This document shows, piece after piece, positions 24,256-34,321 of a DNA stretch of 64,000 bases. Made by a program: the position numbers and the translations under genes. Numbering within the stretch: position 1 is the stretch's first letter; each line of letters opens with the position of its first letter. Below the pieces are notes generated by a model that worked only from the letters and a program-made list of their open reading frames with translations, ran no database searches and was not told the DNA's origin. The DNA is from Cryptomeria japonica (Eukaryota; Streptophyta; Pinopsida; Cupressales; Cupressaceae), in the NCBI RefSeq assembly GCF_030272615.1, contig NC_081409.1, positions 242,543,924-242,607,923 of the forward strand. Reading direction: 5' to 3'.

Positions 24256-24830
24256 CCCACCAAAAGAAAAGAAGTGGTCTCCGGATGACTTAATACAAAA
24301 TAGAGATGACATTAAACAGAACTGCTGACGCCAGTCGAGCCCAGAACTTATACACTTGTTGCGTCCTCGCCTGAAAAATCCTTTTCTGCTACCATCCGAT
24401 GCTCAAGTGCGGATTTCACCATTATTGCTTCTTTTGACATCAAAGTCCTCCTGTGCCTAAACCAAACTTGTCTGCAAAACACACGTTTCAGTCCCAGCCT
24501 CCACCAACTGCTACTCAAATGATACTGTCTCCCTAGCCAATTTGTCCTCGATAGCCACCCGCGTTGCCCTCTCGGCATCCAACTCCTGGGTACGCTGAAC
24601 TAAGTCTTACGCTAGTACTACCTCCAACCTGGTGGTCAGCTCCTCCCGAGCCCTCTATGCATCCACCAAGGCAACCTCACGTCCAGCCGAGACATACTCC
24701 AAGTTCCTCAAAGCGTACCATTCCTGCCTGGAGGTGGCCACAACCCGCTAGCACAAAGGCTAGGAGACACCTCAAATCCTCCATCACACTCCCCAAAGGC
24801 TAATAACTGAACTGAATAACTCCCTGTTGT
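24256..24830 (-). pseudogene. Relic of the extra 3' ORF in element 1 (coiled-coil part)
   Basis: The minus-strand frame with several stops reads RQEWYALRNLEYV, then QRTQELDAERATRVAIEDKL. This matches, in order and spacing, the coiled-coil C-terminal part of the extra ORF in element 2 (WDAYYALR..., VREAARVALERD...). Only this C-terminal part survives; the globular N-terminal part seen in element 2 is gone. Shared retention in both elements shows that the ORF belongs to the family and is not a later insertion. Confidence 0.6.
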
Positions 24831-25039
24831 CGTACGACTTCGCGGATTTTACAATGCCTTCCCGCAACTCTGTTTGGTCGCACCCTCCAAATCCGTCTCC
24901 CTCTACGGCTTATGGCTTCCCGCCAATGCTTAGCGTCAAGCTTCTTTCTCACCGTACGGAACAACCCACACTTACCATGACTTCTCAGGTGCCCTTCGCC
25001 CAACTCGAAAAAGTGTATTGTAGCTTAAAAAATAAACTG

Positions 25040-25140
25040 GGGGTCTGGGGGCAACGCCTCCAGCGAGGTCTGGGGCAGCGTCCCCGCGGGGTCGAGGGGC
25101 AGCGCCCCTCGCGGGGTCCTGGGGCAACGCGAGGTCCGAG
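25040..25140. repeat. GC-rich short repeats in the element 1 3' region
   Basis: Variants of GGGGCAGCGCCCCTCGCGGGGTC recur about three times, each largely self-complementary. Non-coding. Confidence 0.65.
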
Positions 25141-25289
25141 GTCCCGTGCGGTCGACACCCTCCTTACCGTACGGACACACCTCCAGTGTACGGACAACAT
25201 GCTCAACTGTGCACACCGTACGGTCCTCCTTTCGCACGCCCAACGCAGTTCAACCGTACTGTGACCAATGACGATGAAGCGGCTGCGTG

Positions 25290-25905
25290 TGTGTTTGTGC
25301 AGCTACGTGTTTGTGCAGCTGCGTGGTTGTGCGGCTTCGCGTTGTGCGGCTGTGCGGCTCTCTGCGGCTGTGCGCTGTGGCTGTGCGGCTGTGGGCTGCA
25401 CGCTGCGCGGCTGTGGGCTGCGCGTTGTGCGGCTACGGGTGGAGGTTGTGCGAGCTGCGCGTTGAGGCTGCAGGAGTGTGCGGCTTCGGAGTTGTGTGGG
25501 TTGTGGAAGTGTTCGGCGCAAGTGTGCGGGCGGGGTTTTATTGGCGGTTGGCGGTGTGCAATTGGCGGTGTGCGGTGACTACCGCACGGTAGCATCCACC
25601 GCCGGTGGCCCCACCACACGGTGGGCCCACTTTCTTGTTTTTGGCGGTTGGCAATTGGCGGTGTGTGGTTGGCGGTGTGTGGTGACCACCGCACGATGGC
25701 ATCCACCCCCGGTGGCCCCACTACACATTGGGGCCACCATCGGTGGTTCCACCGTACGGTGGGCCCACTTTCTTCTTCTTCTTCTTCTTCTTCTTCTTCT
25801 TCTTTTTTACCGTACCGCATGTCGTACGACCGTACGGTTTTTTTCAATTTTTTTAAATATATTTTTGACCGTACGATCGCCTATCGTACGACCGTACGGG
25901 TTTTT
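25290..25905. repeat. Low-complexity block: TGCGGC runs, CCACCGNNGGTGG and CCGTACGG palindromes
   Basis: 25290-25500 is built from TGCGGCTG words. 25575-25765 repeats CACCGC..GGTGGCCCCAC-type palindromic units. 25755-25900 repeats the 8-bp palindrome CCGTACGG and variants five or more times. The same palindrome classes recur in the corresponding place of element 2 (43150-43385). Long open frames here are composition artefacts. Confidence 0.7.
25770..25805. repeat. (TTC)12 microsatellite
   Basis: Twelve TTC units within the 3' non-coding block of element 1. Confidence 0.95.
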
Positions 25906-25929
25906 TTTTTCATCTCCTAATTTAGTTGT

Positions 25930-26670
25930 CTAGAGAGTCGTCTGCTCGGGTCCCCCGTCTCTGGGATTGCCCTTCATCCTTCTCGGTTTTCCTCGCCCGA
26001 TAGTCGCCTGTTGTGGTCCTGTGCCTCTTGAGTCGCCTGCCTGGCCTCTCGAGTCCCCTTCCATCCTCTCGGGTCCCCCTCCGGGCTCTCGAGTGTTCGT
26101 TTGGCCTCTCGAGTCCCCTGCGCGCTTCGCGTGGTAGGGTTTCAATTTGGGCCCGTTGGTGGCCAATCTATTTTCAATGGCCATCCGAAGACCTGGAACC
26201 ACAAATTCTACAGGGACCACGGTCTCCTTCCCGTACATAAGAAGAAGAAGAATAATAAAGATTTTGAAAGCTGCAGCCTTCCACACAAGGTTCCAATCGT
26301 TGCCGACACAATTGATCTTCGGATTATCTACGTCACCGAGGTTTGGGGCGTCTCCCTTCCAATATTCTATGTATTCTGGCAGGTACGCCTCCTCTGTTAC
26401 TTGCTCTGGTTCCTCTACTTCGAGCCTATAGCTCTGGAACATTTCATAATCCTCCATTTGCCAATGGAAGAGCTCGTTCAATGACCCTGTCTCATCCTCG
26501 GAGCACTCTCCTAGTTTGAGAATCCCTTCGTCGTTGGGCTCCCTGCAGCCCCGTCCTTCGTCCCTCGGGTAGCCTTTCCCTTCACCCTCCGATTCTGAAG
26601 ATGATGTCAGTTCCTCGTCAACAACCTGGGTCCTCAGATCAATGGTGTACTTCCGCCCCCCTTTCTCCAT
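25930..26670 (-). pseudogene. Element 1 pol remnant: RT to integrase deleted
   Basis: This frame is the in-frame continuation of the gag-protease ORF, separated by a single TAG at 26689 where element 2 has TGG (Trp). It starts with the protease tail (GRKYTIDLRTQ) and continues through the acidic linker (LNELFHWQMEDYEMF) to the segment just before RT (WNLVWKAAAFKIF). It then jumps, across IILLLL encoded by AAT/AAG repeats, to a segment that in element 2 lies after the integrase core (VVPVEFVVPGLRMAIENRL). About 2.2 kb for RT, RNase H and most of integrase is missing. The tail (about 80 residues, GDSRG-rich) comes from a CTCGAG minisatellite and is not homologous to element 2. Confidence 0.85.
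26020..26125. repeat. Minisatellite with CTCTCGAGTCCCC units
   Basis: CCTCTCGAGTCCCC / CCTCTCGGGTCCCC / GCTCTCGAGTG units recur with 26-30 bp spacing, replacing the end of the pol frame of element 1. Confidence 0.75.
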
Positions 26671-26688
26671 AGAAAGGGTGTTGTTTTT

Positions 26689-28983
26689 CTAGTCATGGTT
26701 AACCTTTGCTATAACCAGCCACCCTCTGCCTAAGATGGCGTCATACCCCTTCTTCTTGAGTGGGATTACCACAAAATCTAGTATGAAAGGTTGCGGGCCG
26801 ATGGTGACCAGCTGGGCCATTAGGGTGCCGAGTGGCTTGATGTCGTGCTGGTCTGCACCTACCAAGTTGAACGTGAGTGGCCATAGTGTTGGCTTCCCCA
26901 GCTTCTTCCACGTATCCTCTGGCAGTACATTCACCCCTGAACCTTTGTCCACGATGGTGTCTTTGAGGATAGCCCCGAGAATTCCCATCTCTACTACAGC
27001 AGGATGTCGACCACTATTTAAGGCCAACAACATTGGGTCAGCCGAGGGGCTGACCGGAACTTCCGCCCGTGTGGCACGCAAAGGTGCCTGTGCAATGGTT
27101 TGTATGGAATTAAAAATGGCGATTCTTAACTGTGGCATTGTTTCTAGGAGGTCCTTTACCCTTATAGGTACTTCCATCTGCAGTACTTGCCCAATGATGT
27201 TATTTTCCGCTTCCGTACGGGATGATGTACTCGCCACCTCGTTGTCTTGTCGTTCGGCCGTCATCTCACATTCAATATTGGCCTTTGCCTCCCGTAATCT
27301 CTCCTTCTCCGTACGGGGGTCGGGATAAGTGGCCTTTTTCGTTTGGGCGCAGGTGATCGCCAGTACTTCTTTCTCACCAGTCTTCTCAGCCTTCTCAATG
27401 TTGAGGAGATTAACCCCTGCCTGTGGGCAATTTGCGTCCTCATGATCGCCTGGCCCACACCATCGGCAGAGGTGCTGAGGGGTGGCTTCCTGCGTGAAAT
27501 CACGGGCAAAGTGCCCCCATTGATTACAGGCTCTACATTGGATAATTGGCCGGCCCTTGGCATCATACTGGATACGGCTTTCGTTATTGTTATTGTTGCT
27601 ATTCCTTCCGCCACCGCGTCTATTGTCCCGGTAACCTCCAGATGATGCCGTTGTGTTGGTTTGCGAAGTTCCGATGGCCGGCTGCTCTTGCGTGAAGAGA
27701 ACTTGTTGGCTCCTGGTTTTCATATTGTAGGGACATTCCTTTGTCAAATGTCCCGTAATCTGACAAATGTCACAGAAAGCCTTCTTGGGACAGGACCCCT
27801 TGGTGTGTCTGTCACTCCTACAGTCGGTACACCACACGTCATTTTCTTCCGTCTTACTTGTACTCCCTTTCATGACTTTGAATTCTTTCAGCATTGGTTC
27901 CATGTCCTTTTGGAGAGCATGCACCTTTTTACTCGATTCACCACCACTATTGCTTTCCCCGTCAGAATCTTCATCATCGTCAGATGAATATTTATTACTT
28001 TTCTTCTTCCTTGATGTTTTGTATTCGCTCTCTAGGTCCATCGCCCTATTATAAGCGTCGTCATATGACGTCGGGGGTACAATTTTCATTTTTTTCCGTA
28101 GGGAGGATTTCAATCCTTCAACGAACCATCGTTTTTTCAAGCCCTCAGCCAGTTGGCTTTCCATTTTACCCAACAATTCCTTCAGTCTCCTGCTGTATGC
28201 CCGTACTGTCTCCTTGGTACCTTGTTTGGTACTGTATATCTCTGTTACAATTTCGTTGTCATCACAGAGCAACCGAAACTCTTTCGTGAATTCCTTCTGT
28301 AGGTTGGCCCACATGGCCACTTTTTGCTTATCTACATCGGAGTACCAATCTATGGCAACTCCACGTAACGTGGCTGGGAACTGTTGTACCCAATCATCCT
28401 GGTTTGTCACTCCGTTGGCAGACCAAATGGTTTCACATGTACGGCAGTGCCATAAGGGATCTTCCTTGCCCTCCCCTGTGAACTTTCGCAATTTCTGTTT
28501 ACTCGCCATCCCACCACTGGGTCTTGCTCCTCTAATTCCTTGTGTGCTTGTACCTGGCGATCCTCTGCCTCCTGCAACTGAACCTCCACTCGTGGGTCCT
28601 CCAGAGGAAGTTGCTGACACTGAACCGAACAAATTGCCTCCCATACGGTACCCTTGTGCTCCCTCGGCACCTTCGATCGTACCGTCACCTTCCGCTTTCT
28701 CCCTCCGGTTGGTTGTCTCCCTCCGGTTGTCCTCCGAAATGGACAAATTCTTTAGTAGGTCTCTGGTAGCGTCGATCAGGTTTAGACTTTGCCTTGTTTG
28801 TTCCACCAACTCTTCGCGACTTCTTACCCTACGGTGGTATTCTGGCGAACTGTAGAGTTCTCCTTCGGCACCCTCCGTGACTCCTTCTCGATTCCCTTCG
28901 GGAAACCCTACGACAATGTAATTCTCTCCGTCTATCTCTGCCTCCGCAACCTCCGTGACACCTCCTGGGTTCCCTTCGGGCAA
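26689..28983 (-). CDS. Gag-protease polyprotein of element 1 (764 aa, intact frame)
   Basis: Open from the ATG at 28983 to TAG at 26689. Order: coiled Glu/Arg-rich N-terminus; Gly/Ser-rich linker (118-160); capsid-type gag core (about 165-320, with WYSDVDKQKVAMWANLQKEF); acidic Lys/Asp linker; four CCHC-type zinc knuckles (about 385-398, 404-417, 483-496, 506-519). The third knuckle has Phe instead of its last Cys (CRACNQWGH...ARDF). A five-Asn run (463-467) lies between knuckles 2 and 3. It ends with a retropepsin-like domain containing IVDKGSGVNVLP (Asp 679; a Lys where Ser/Thr is usual in DSG/DTG) and DAILGRGWL. It would form capsids and process them. It is the only unbroken retroelement ORF of this size in the window besides pol of element 2, so recent activity or selection is possible. 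Confidence 0.88.
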   Translation of the reverse strand: MPEGNPGGVTEVAEAEIDGENYIVVGFPEGNREGVTEGAEGELYSSPEYHRRVRSREELVEQTRQSLNLIDATRDLLKNLSISEDNRRETTNRREKAEGDGTIEGAEGAQGYRMGGNLFGSVSATSSGGPTSGGSVAGGRGSPGTSTQGIRGARPSGGMASKQKLRKFTGEGKEDPLWHCRTCETIWSANGVTNQDDWVQQFPATLRGVAIDWYSDVDKQKVAMWANLQKEFTKEFRLLCDDNEIVTEIYSTKQGTKETVRAYSRRLKELLGKMESQLAEGLKKRWFVEGLKSSLRKKMKIVPPTSYDDAYNRAMDLESEYKTSRKKKSNKYSSDDDEDSDGESNSGGESSKKVHALQKDMEPMLKEFKVMKGSTSKTEENDVWCTDCRSDRHTKGSCPKKAFCDICQITGHLTKECPYNMKTRSQQVLFTQEQPAIGTSQTNTTASSGGYRDNRRGGGRNSNNNNNESRIQYDAKGRPIIQCRACNQWGHFARDFTQEATPQHLCRWCGPGDHEDANCPQAGVNLLNIEKAEKTGEKEVLAITCAQTKKATYPDPRTEKERLREAKANIECEMTAERQDNEVASTSSRTEAENNIIGQVLQMEVPIRVKDLLETMPQLRIAIFNSIQTIAQAPLRATRAEVPVSPSADPMLLALNSGRHPAVVEMGILGAILKDTIVDKGSGVNVLPEDTWKKLGKPTLWPLTFNLVGADQHDIKPLGTLMAQLVTIGPQPFILDFVVIPLKKKGYDAILGRGWLVIAKVNHD

Positions 28984-29397
28984 CCCCTCGGCCGGTCATC
29001 CCTTGGCAAGCTGCCTTAGCCTACGCCTTCGTTATATCTGTTATCTGAGATTCAACGTGGTTTGTGCCACTTCCCATTCATCACTTTGTATCTTTTTATT
29101 TTTGTCCTTATTTAGTCTATTCGGCATAAGTCACTTCCGTACACAGCAAACACACGCCATGTACAAAAAAAACTTTTTATTATTTTTATTTTTATTTTGC
29201 CTTTCGGCCACGATTTATATCAACAGTGTGTCGGGATTATTCCAGGGTTCAATTTCCCCTTCACCTCTTGCCATCACGCTCTGCGTCCCACGACGATTGT
29301 TCCCTTTGCGCATCATCGGCCTCTGGGTTAATCTCACTGACGGGTAGGCCCATCGTGTCCGTGCGCCATCCATGTCTTCCGTTCCCGAGTTCGTCTA
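28984..29397 (-). other. 5' leader of element 1
   Basis: Untranslated leader between the primer site and gag ATG. The segment next to the primer site (29310-29395) is highly similar to 49030-49110 in element 2 (shared GGGTAGGCCCATCGTGTCCG). Confidence 0.75.
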
Positions 29398-29412
29398 GGC
29401 AACAACGCCAAA
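29398..29412 (-). other. Primer-binding site of element 1 (tRNA-Asp type)
   Basis: Directly after the 5' LTR the minus strand reads TTTGGCGTTGTTGCC. It is close to TGGCGCCGTTGCC, the site complementary to plant tRNA-Asp that is used by Athila/Tat-type Ty3 elements. Confidence 0.65.
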
Positions 29413-29684
29413 TGTTTGCCCTCTCGGGTGAATAACTTAAAGCACACAGATAAAACACGTAATGCAGAATAATAATGCCATAGATATCAGATGCAATATA
29501 TCAGATGTTATTCCATTCATAGTCGTTGTTGTTTACAAGTTACATTCCGAAGTATATAAAGATGCTGAGGGGGTGCGAGCGCCAACCGTCGCACCGCAAC
29601 TGCCACCCCTCGGTTGCCAACTAACCAACACAATCACAACTTAATTAACTAGTTTTATTTCCGTGTACAATATTGCTGCCAACA
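29413..29684 (-). repeat. 5' LTR of element 1
   Basis: 272 bp, 7 mismatches to the 3' LTR by eye (5 transitions, 2 transversions). Followed on the right by the target duplication CATTT. Confidence 0.93.
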
Positions 29685-29689
29685 CATTT

Positions 29690-30630
29690 TAGATCTCAAG
29701 TGAGGTAGCAGTGGCCTAAGGTTGAACAACTATGTTGTTTCCTGACTACAAAATTCAAGCAAGGATGGATGTTGTAACGAAAATGAGACAAACTCTCACA
29801 TTCAAGTAAGATCAGCCCATAATTCCCCAATGGTTAATGGAACTTCCTCTAAGCCAACTACAGCTATAGATTTTGAGAAAGATATCTTGGAAATCAAAAC
29901 AAACAAAAGAAGGTAACCTTGATTTGGAAGTTTTACAATCATTGGCCAAGAAGGGTGAAGTTGAACAAGTGGACAATGGAAACTTGGAAGGCTCTTTTGA
30001 AAGAAGAGATTTTCATATATCCTTTCCCGAAGATCCTTTCCCGAAGGGTTTCTTCCTTATTATTTGTAATTCTACCGTAGGTAAGGTTATGCTTTAACCT
30101 TGATTTGGAAGTTTAACAATCATTGGCCAAAAACAGTGAATTTGAACAAGGGACAATGGAAAATTGGAAGGCTCTTTTGAAAGAAGAGATTTTCATATTA
30201 ACTTACCTTCTTCCTTATTATTTGTATGTCTATTGTAGGTAAGGATATGCTTCTCCAAGGAGGATCTAGAAATGGGGGGAATTTGTCCCTATGCTTGAAA
30301 CCATGGTATCCAAAATTTAATCCTCACTAAAAATTTTCCAATTACCCTAGTCTAGGTGAGATTGCCCAATCTTTCCTTGCAATTTTAGGGCAAAGCTGGT
30401 CTCTCCTCCATTGAAAATTCCATTCGTAATCTTATTGTGGTTCCTAATATATTAGAGCTCCATTCCCATTACACCTTCATACAAATTCTTGTGAAATAGA
30501 TCCTTCCAAGAGATTACCTAAAGAAATTTGGTCTAGGGTTGGTAGTTGTTAATGGAAGCAACATGTGGATTATGAAGGTATTGCCTTCTAGTGTAGATTT
30601 TATTTTGCTATTGAAAATACTCCTCAAAGG
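29690..30630 (+). pseudogene. LINE (L1-type) ORF1 remnant, part 1
   Basis: Broken plus-strand frames resemble the DUF4283/ORF1 protein of plant L1-type LINEs: ERRDFHISFPEDPFPKGFF, then LKPWYPKFNPH, YPSLGEIAQSFLAILG, EIDPSKRLPKEIW and WKQHVDYEGIAF, which leads to where the zinc knuckle would start. There are many stops and shifts. A segment of about 180 bp (29911-30091) is tandemly repeated at 30092-30250. The fragment is cut by the solo LTR at 30636 and resumes at 31892. Confidence 0.6.
29911..30250 (+). repeat. Tandem duplication within the LINE ORF1 remnant
   Basis: CCTTGATTTGGAAGTTT..ACAATCATTGG, GGACAATGG and GGAAGGCTCTTTTGAAAGAA recur at an offset of about 183 bp. Copy 2 has small deletions. 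Confidence 0.85.
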
Positions 30631-30635
30631 CAAAA

Positions 30636-31891
30636 TGTAATGTCCCCTGCTAGGTTGAGGCCCATTTTAACCATAATTAATTTATTTCAATATACTTATG
30701 ACTTAAACTAAATTGATAAGGAGACAAAATCTATCTTAACATGAATCAAATCTGTGATAGTCCATAGTTCAATTAATTAATAAATAATTAATAAGTAAAT
30801 TGTTCATCTACCATACTAGATAATCAATTCTATCATACTAGATAATTGATTGTATCATCCATAATTCTTAATGCAAGTGTCAACCTTTGTTACTACTTCA
30901 GTTCTAAGGAAGAAGAGGATGTCTATGTTACCAAAGTGCTTAGAGACCAAAAAACAATAGGCTCCCTCAAAGTTTACGGATCCAAGCCCTTACCCCATCT
31001 TGGGACCATGCCCTCAAAGTTTACGGAATGCTGATCCTTACCCTATCTTGGGAATCATCCTATTGATAAAAATTTAGACTGCCCCTCTTTGGAAACAACT
31101 CCATCCCCAATTTTGTAGTAACAAGAATTATATATAAACAGAGTTCTTTCTGATTTACATTCTAATATTGTTATTTGTCCGATATATATTTCATTTATAT
31201 TTCAGACATTATTCTAAAAGTATATAACTGCAGAACAGTTCATAGAAAGAAGCATAAATTCTGTAACAATTATGGAATAGACATACCGTTGGCAGCACAA
31301 TATAACAACTTGCTGTCAATCCACCCCTTCTATTTTCCTTCACTTATCTTCTCTTATTATTTATCTCATGTATATATATACTTACTAGTCCCAAGCTGTT
31401 AGTCATAAATCAGAATTCCGTTTTATGTATAGTCTATTTCCAGATTCCAATTCAAACACTTACTTTATTCCCAGTTAGATTCTACCCCCCTTCCTTCCAT
31501 CCGCCGGTTGTGATCTTCATATATCCTTCCATTGGCTGGAGAGTTGTGACTCTCTTCTAAAGTAATGAACCGTTGAAGGGAGAGTGCCTCTTCATGAATC
31601 GGGTGCCCCTTCACACTAACTCGCCCCTCTTAACAATGTTTTCTAATAAATTCTTTATTAAAGGAAATCGCTGTTGTTTAGAGGGGAACTGTCACTATTA
31701 AAGAGGGTCGATCAAGTAATGTTGCCTTAGTTTTTGTGAATCGTTGCCTTCGTTCTATGACATCCAATTGTTGTCAATACATAGTTGTGACAGGTTCTCA
31801 TTCTATATGAAATTGTGAAATCTTACTGCCGTAAGACAATTTCATATTTCGATTTGGGTGTTTCACTTAGTATTTGGATCGGAGAATGACA
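30636..31891 (+). mobile_element. Solo LTR (1,256 bp) with perfect target duplication
   Basis: Starts TGTAATGTCCCC and ends GAATGACA. It is flanked by CAAAA at 30631-30635 and at 31892-31896. It sits inside the LINE ORF1 remnant, whose frame resumes after the right duplication (KSDQLYKTSHL), which is independent support for the boundaries. The start is the same type as the LTRs at 32177 and 10955 (TGTAATGTCCC family). Confidence 0.8.
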
Positions 31892-32176
31892 CAAAAGTGA
31901 TCAACTCTACAAAACAAGCCACTTGGTGCTAAGTAGCAGACCTAACCCTCCAATTTATTACTCAAGACCATCTTTTTGATAGATCAGATGACCCATCTTT
32001 TTCAATTAAATGCTCAGTTATTCAAAAGCAAAGGAGACCATGTCTACCAAGCAATCTTACAAGATAGCTTGATCTTTCGTTTCAAAGCAAACCATTAGCA
32101 CCAAGCAATCAAGAGTGATTAATCTCTCTCCAATGTGGATAACCCTCTCTATTTAGAGGACTTCAAAGGTAGGTGC
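31892..32176 (+). pseudogene. LINE ORF1 remnant, part 2
   Basis: LINE sequence between the two nested solo LTRs. The frame reads LVLSSRPNPPIYYS and GDHVYQAILQDSL; the assignment rests mainly on continuity with parts 1 and 3. It ends in the target duplication GGTGC of the next LTR. Confidence 0.5.
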
Positions 32177-33587
32177 TGTAATGTCCCAACTTCTCTAGTT
32201 GCCATCCAGATGCTTAGATTCACCTGTTACCCATCTCCACAGGTGAAATTCAGCGTTGGGAGATGATTGGTTAGCCAAAGGGGACATTTACTTGGACATA
32301 ATTTTCTTTGGTGAATCATTAATAATAAAAACTTTAGAATTTTATGTTATAAAGTTACTTTTTCAAAAAAATAGAAAAAGTTAATAGAGTAACTTATAAG
32401 TTACTATTTAATTTAATAAATGACTTTATGACTTTTCCCATGGCACGAGCCCCTAGGTGAAAAGGTAAATTATTAAAAAGGTGATCAATGTTAATATATT
32501 GAAGACCCTTGAGCAGATCGAACTTATGGGGAGAGGGAAGATTCCATTGGAATCTTAATTTAATGCCATTAGGGGTTAGATTCGGAAGAGGAAGGCATAA
32601 GTGTGATTTGGAATCATTATTGGGCATTCTTTGGTGGTTAATTTTATTGATTTTGCTCTGCAACATTCAGCCATAGCAGTCTCAGCAGCTTGGATGCCTA
32701 AATTGAGGACGTAAACCCTTGGTTCAGGCAGGTTGGACGATACCCCAACCAATAATCTCACTTCAGCACTCAAAAAGAATTGTTCAAGACCAAATTGAGG
32801 GTCAATTTATTCAGTTTTTTGGATCAGAATTGCAAATTTGACAGCAAAGGACAGATCTGAGCATTTGGATCAGTTATTGCAGCAAGAAAAAGGTCACATA
32901 TTCCAGCGGTACAGCTCCCTAGGCCAGTCGTACCATTCTCTTGCCTGGGAATCCATAAAAAAAAAAAATTGAAGGGTTTAAGTTGGATTTTTTTGTACAA
33001 ATCTGATTGTCAGCAATTGGAATAAAGATTGGACTCATTCTTTCAGGCTTATGATGTCACCAGAGAGAGATTTGAGCAAAACGGTGGAAAATTGCCCTTT
33101 TTCAGTGAAGTCTCCTGGGGGTTTGAAGGAAACAGTAGCAGTTTGGTCTATTTATGTTAGATTTGTTTTTGGTAATTATTTTCTAGAGGAAATAAACTCA
33201 TTGGAGCAGTTAGGACTCATTGGTAGCTCCTGTAGCAGCACCTGGACTCATTTAAGCTAATAACGCAGCCCTCCAGGCAAAGCGTTGGACCTTTGGTAGG
33301 ACAATTTTGGCATGTCTTTGGTGAATTCCATTGTTTATTGGCTTTTGATAATTGCTGTTACAAAAATCATTTAACCTGAAATTTAGTTTCAGTCATATGT
33401 TTATGTTTATTATTGTCTTTCAATTGCATTATTTAAATTCCAAGGCATACCTACTTTGCAAAAATACAAAAAAAAGCAAAAAATCACAAAACAAAAAAAT
33501 AAAAACCAATTTCCTTTACCGCTGGTCAAAGAATTTAAAATCAGAAAACTAAGTCAGATTGCTTCATTCCGTAGTCGGCATCTTTCA
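32177..33587 (+). mobile_element. Solo LTR (1,411 bp) with perfect target duplication
   Basis: Starts TGTAATGTCCCAACTTCTC and ends GGCATCTTTCA. It is flanked by GGTGC at 32172-32176 and 33588-33592. Removing it joins the LINE ORF1 remnant. An A-rich run (33465-33515) lies near its end. No coding potential. Confidence 0.78.
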
Positions 33588-33900
33588 GGTGCTAAGAAAA
33601 AAATCAATGACTACACAAATTTCCGTTCATATGATTGGACTATAGTCCAAACAAAGAGAAAATTTGCGTCCAACAAGGTTAAAGATCCACACTCAATGAC
33701 CCGCTGCTCCCATTTTAAGAGAAATGGGCAAGGACTCAACTCTAGATAGATTGTATTTTCTTTGGTGTGGCTAACAATTTCCAATTCCTCGCCTATATTT
33801 GGTGAGGACTGGCTTTCACTGGTTAGCATAGTAGATGTTTTCATTTTATAAATTATCTAGCTCCCCTTTTTGGGTCTAAAGCTCTAATGCTATTTTTATT
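33588..33900 (+). pseudogene. LINE ORF1 remnant, part 3
   Basis: The frame reads INDYTNFRSYDWTIVQTKRK and continues to 33747, followed by FGEDWLSLVS. It is the continuation of the LINE protein after the nested LTR. ORF2 endonuclease and RT do not follow; only 400 bp separate this from an RNase H remnant. Confidence 0.5.
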
Positions 33901-34321
33901 TCTATATTTTATTTTTATGGGAACAAGCCCCTTTGCCCACATTAACAAATTAAAAAAACTTAATTCATTGAATATAGAATACTATGTTATTTAAAATAAT
34001 TATTATAGATATATTACTTTTATAGTTATCTATTAAAATGCATAAGAAGGCAGTTTTTACAAGTATCTAGATTGTCACAACATCTTCAATCACAACATTG
34101 GAGTTATCAAAAAAGAGAAACAGAATGCTATTCTAGGATAACGCAATCAAGGCGAACAATTTGGTAATATTGTGAACAATGTAGCCAAAAACCAATCTCT
34201 TAAAAAACTCTTTCACAAATTGGGATGAAAGGAAAAATTGTGCACCACCCCAATTCATGGGAAGTCTCAAGTTCATCCGAATGAGAAATCAAGAAATGAA
34301 ACAAGATGGGAGCTAAACAAA

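Larger units (their letters stand above)
23979..29684 (-). mobile_element. Element 1: Ty3-type LTR retrotransposon, pol-deleted (5,706 bp)
   Basis: Bounded by two 272-bp LTRs (23979-24250, 29413-29684) that differ at 7 positions by eye, with perfect target duplication CATTT (23974-23978, 29685-29689). Read on the minus strand: 5' LTR, primer site resembling the tRNA-Asp type, leader, gag-protease ORF (764 codons), a pol remnant that jumps from before RT to after integrase, GC-rich repeats and a relic of an extra ORF, then the 3' LTR. Non-chromoviral Ty3 (OTA/Athila-Tat-like) affinity is inferred from the primer site and the extra ORF. It is the same family as element 2 (40126-49389). Non-autonomous: it has no RT, RNase H or integrase. 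Confidence 0.93.

Noticed and set aside
25186-25933. Overlapping long frames on both strands in the 3' part of element 1
   Set aside because: Low-complexity TGCGGC, GAA and palindromic repeats keep frames open; amino-acid content is repeat-like and no counterpart exists in element 2.
26735-28855. Plus-strand frames of 90-213 codons opposite gag-protease
   Set aside because: Shadows of the strongly coding minus strand of element 1.
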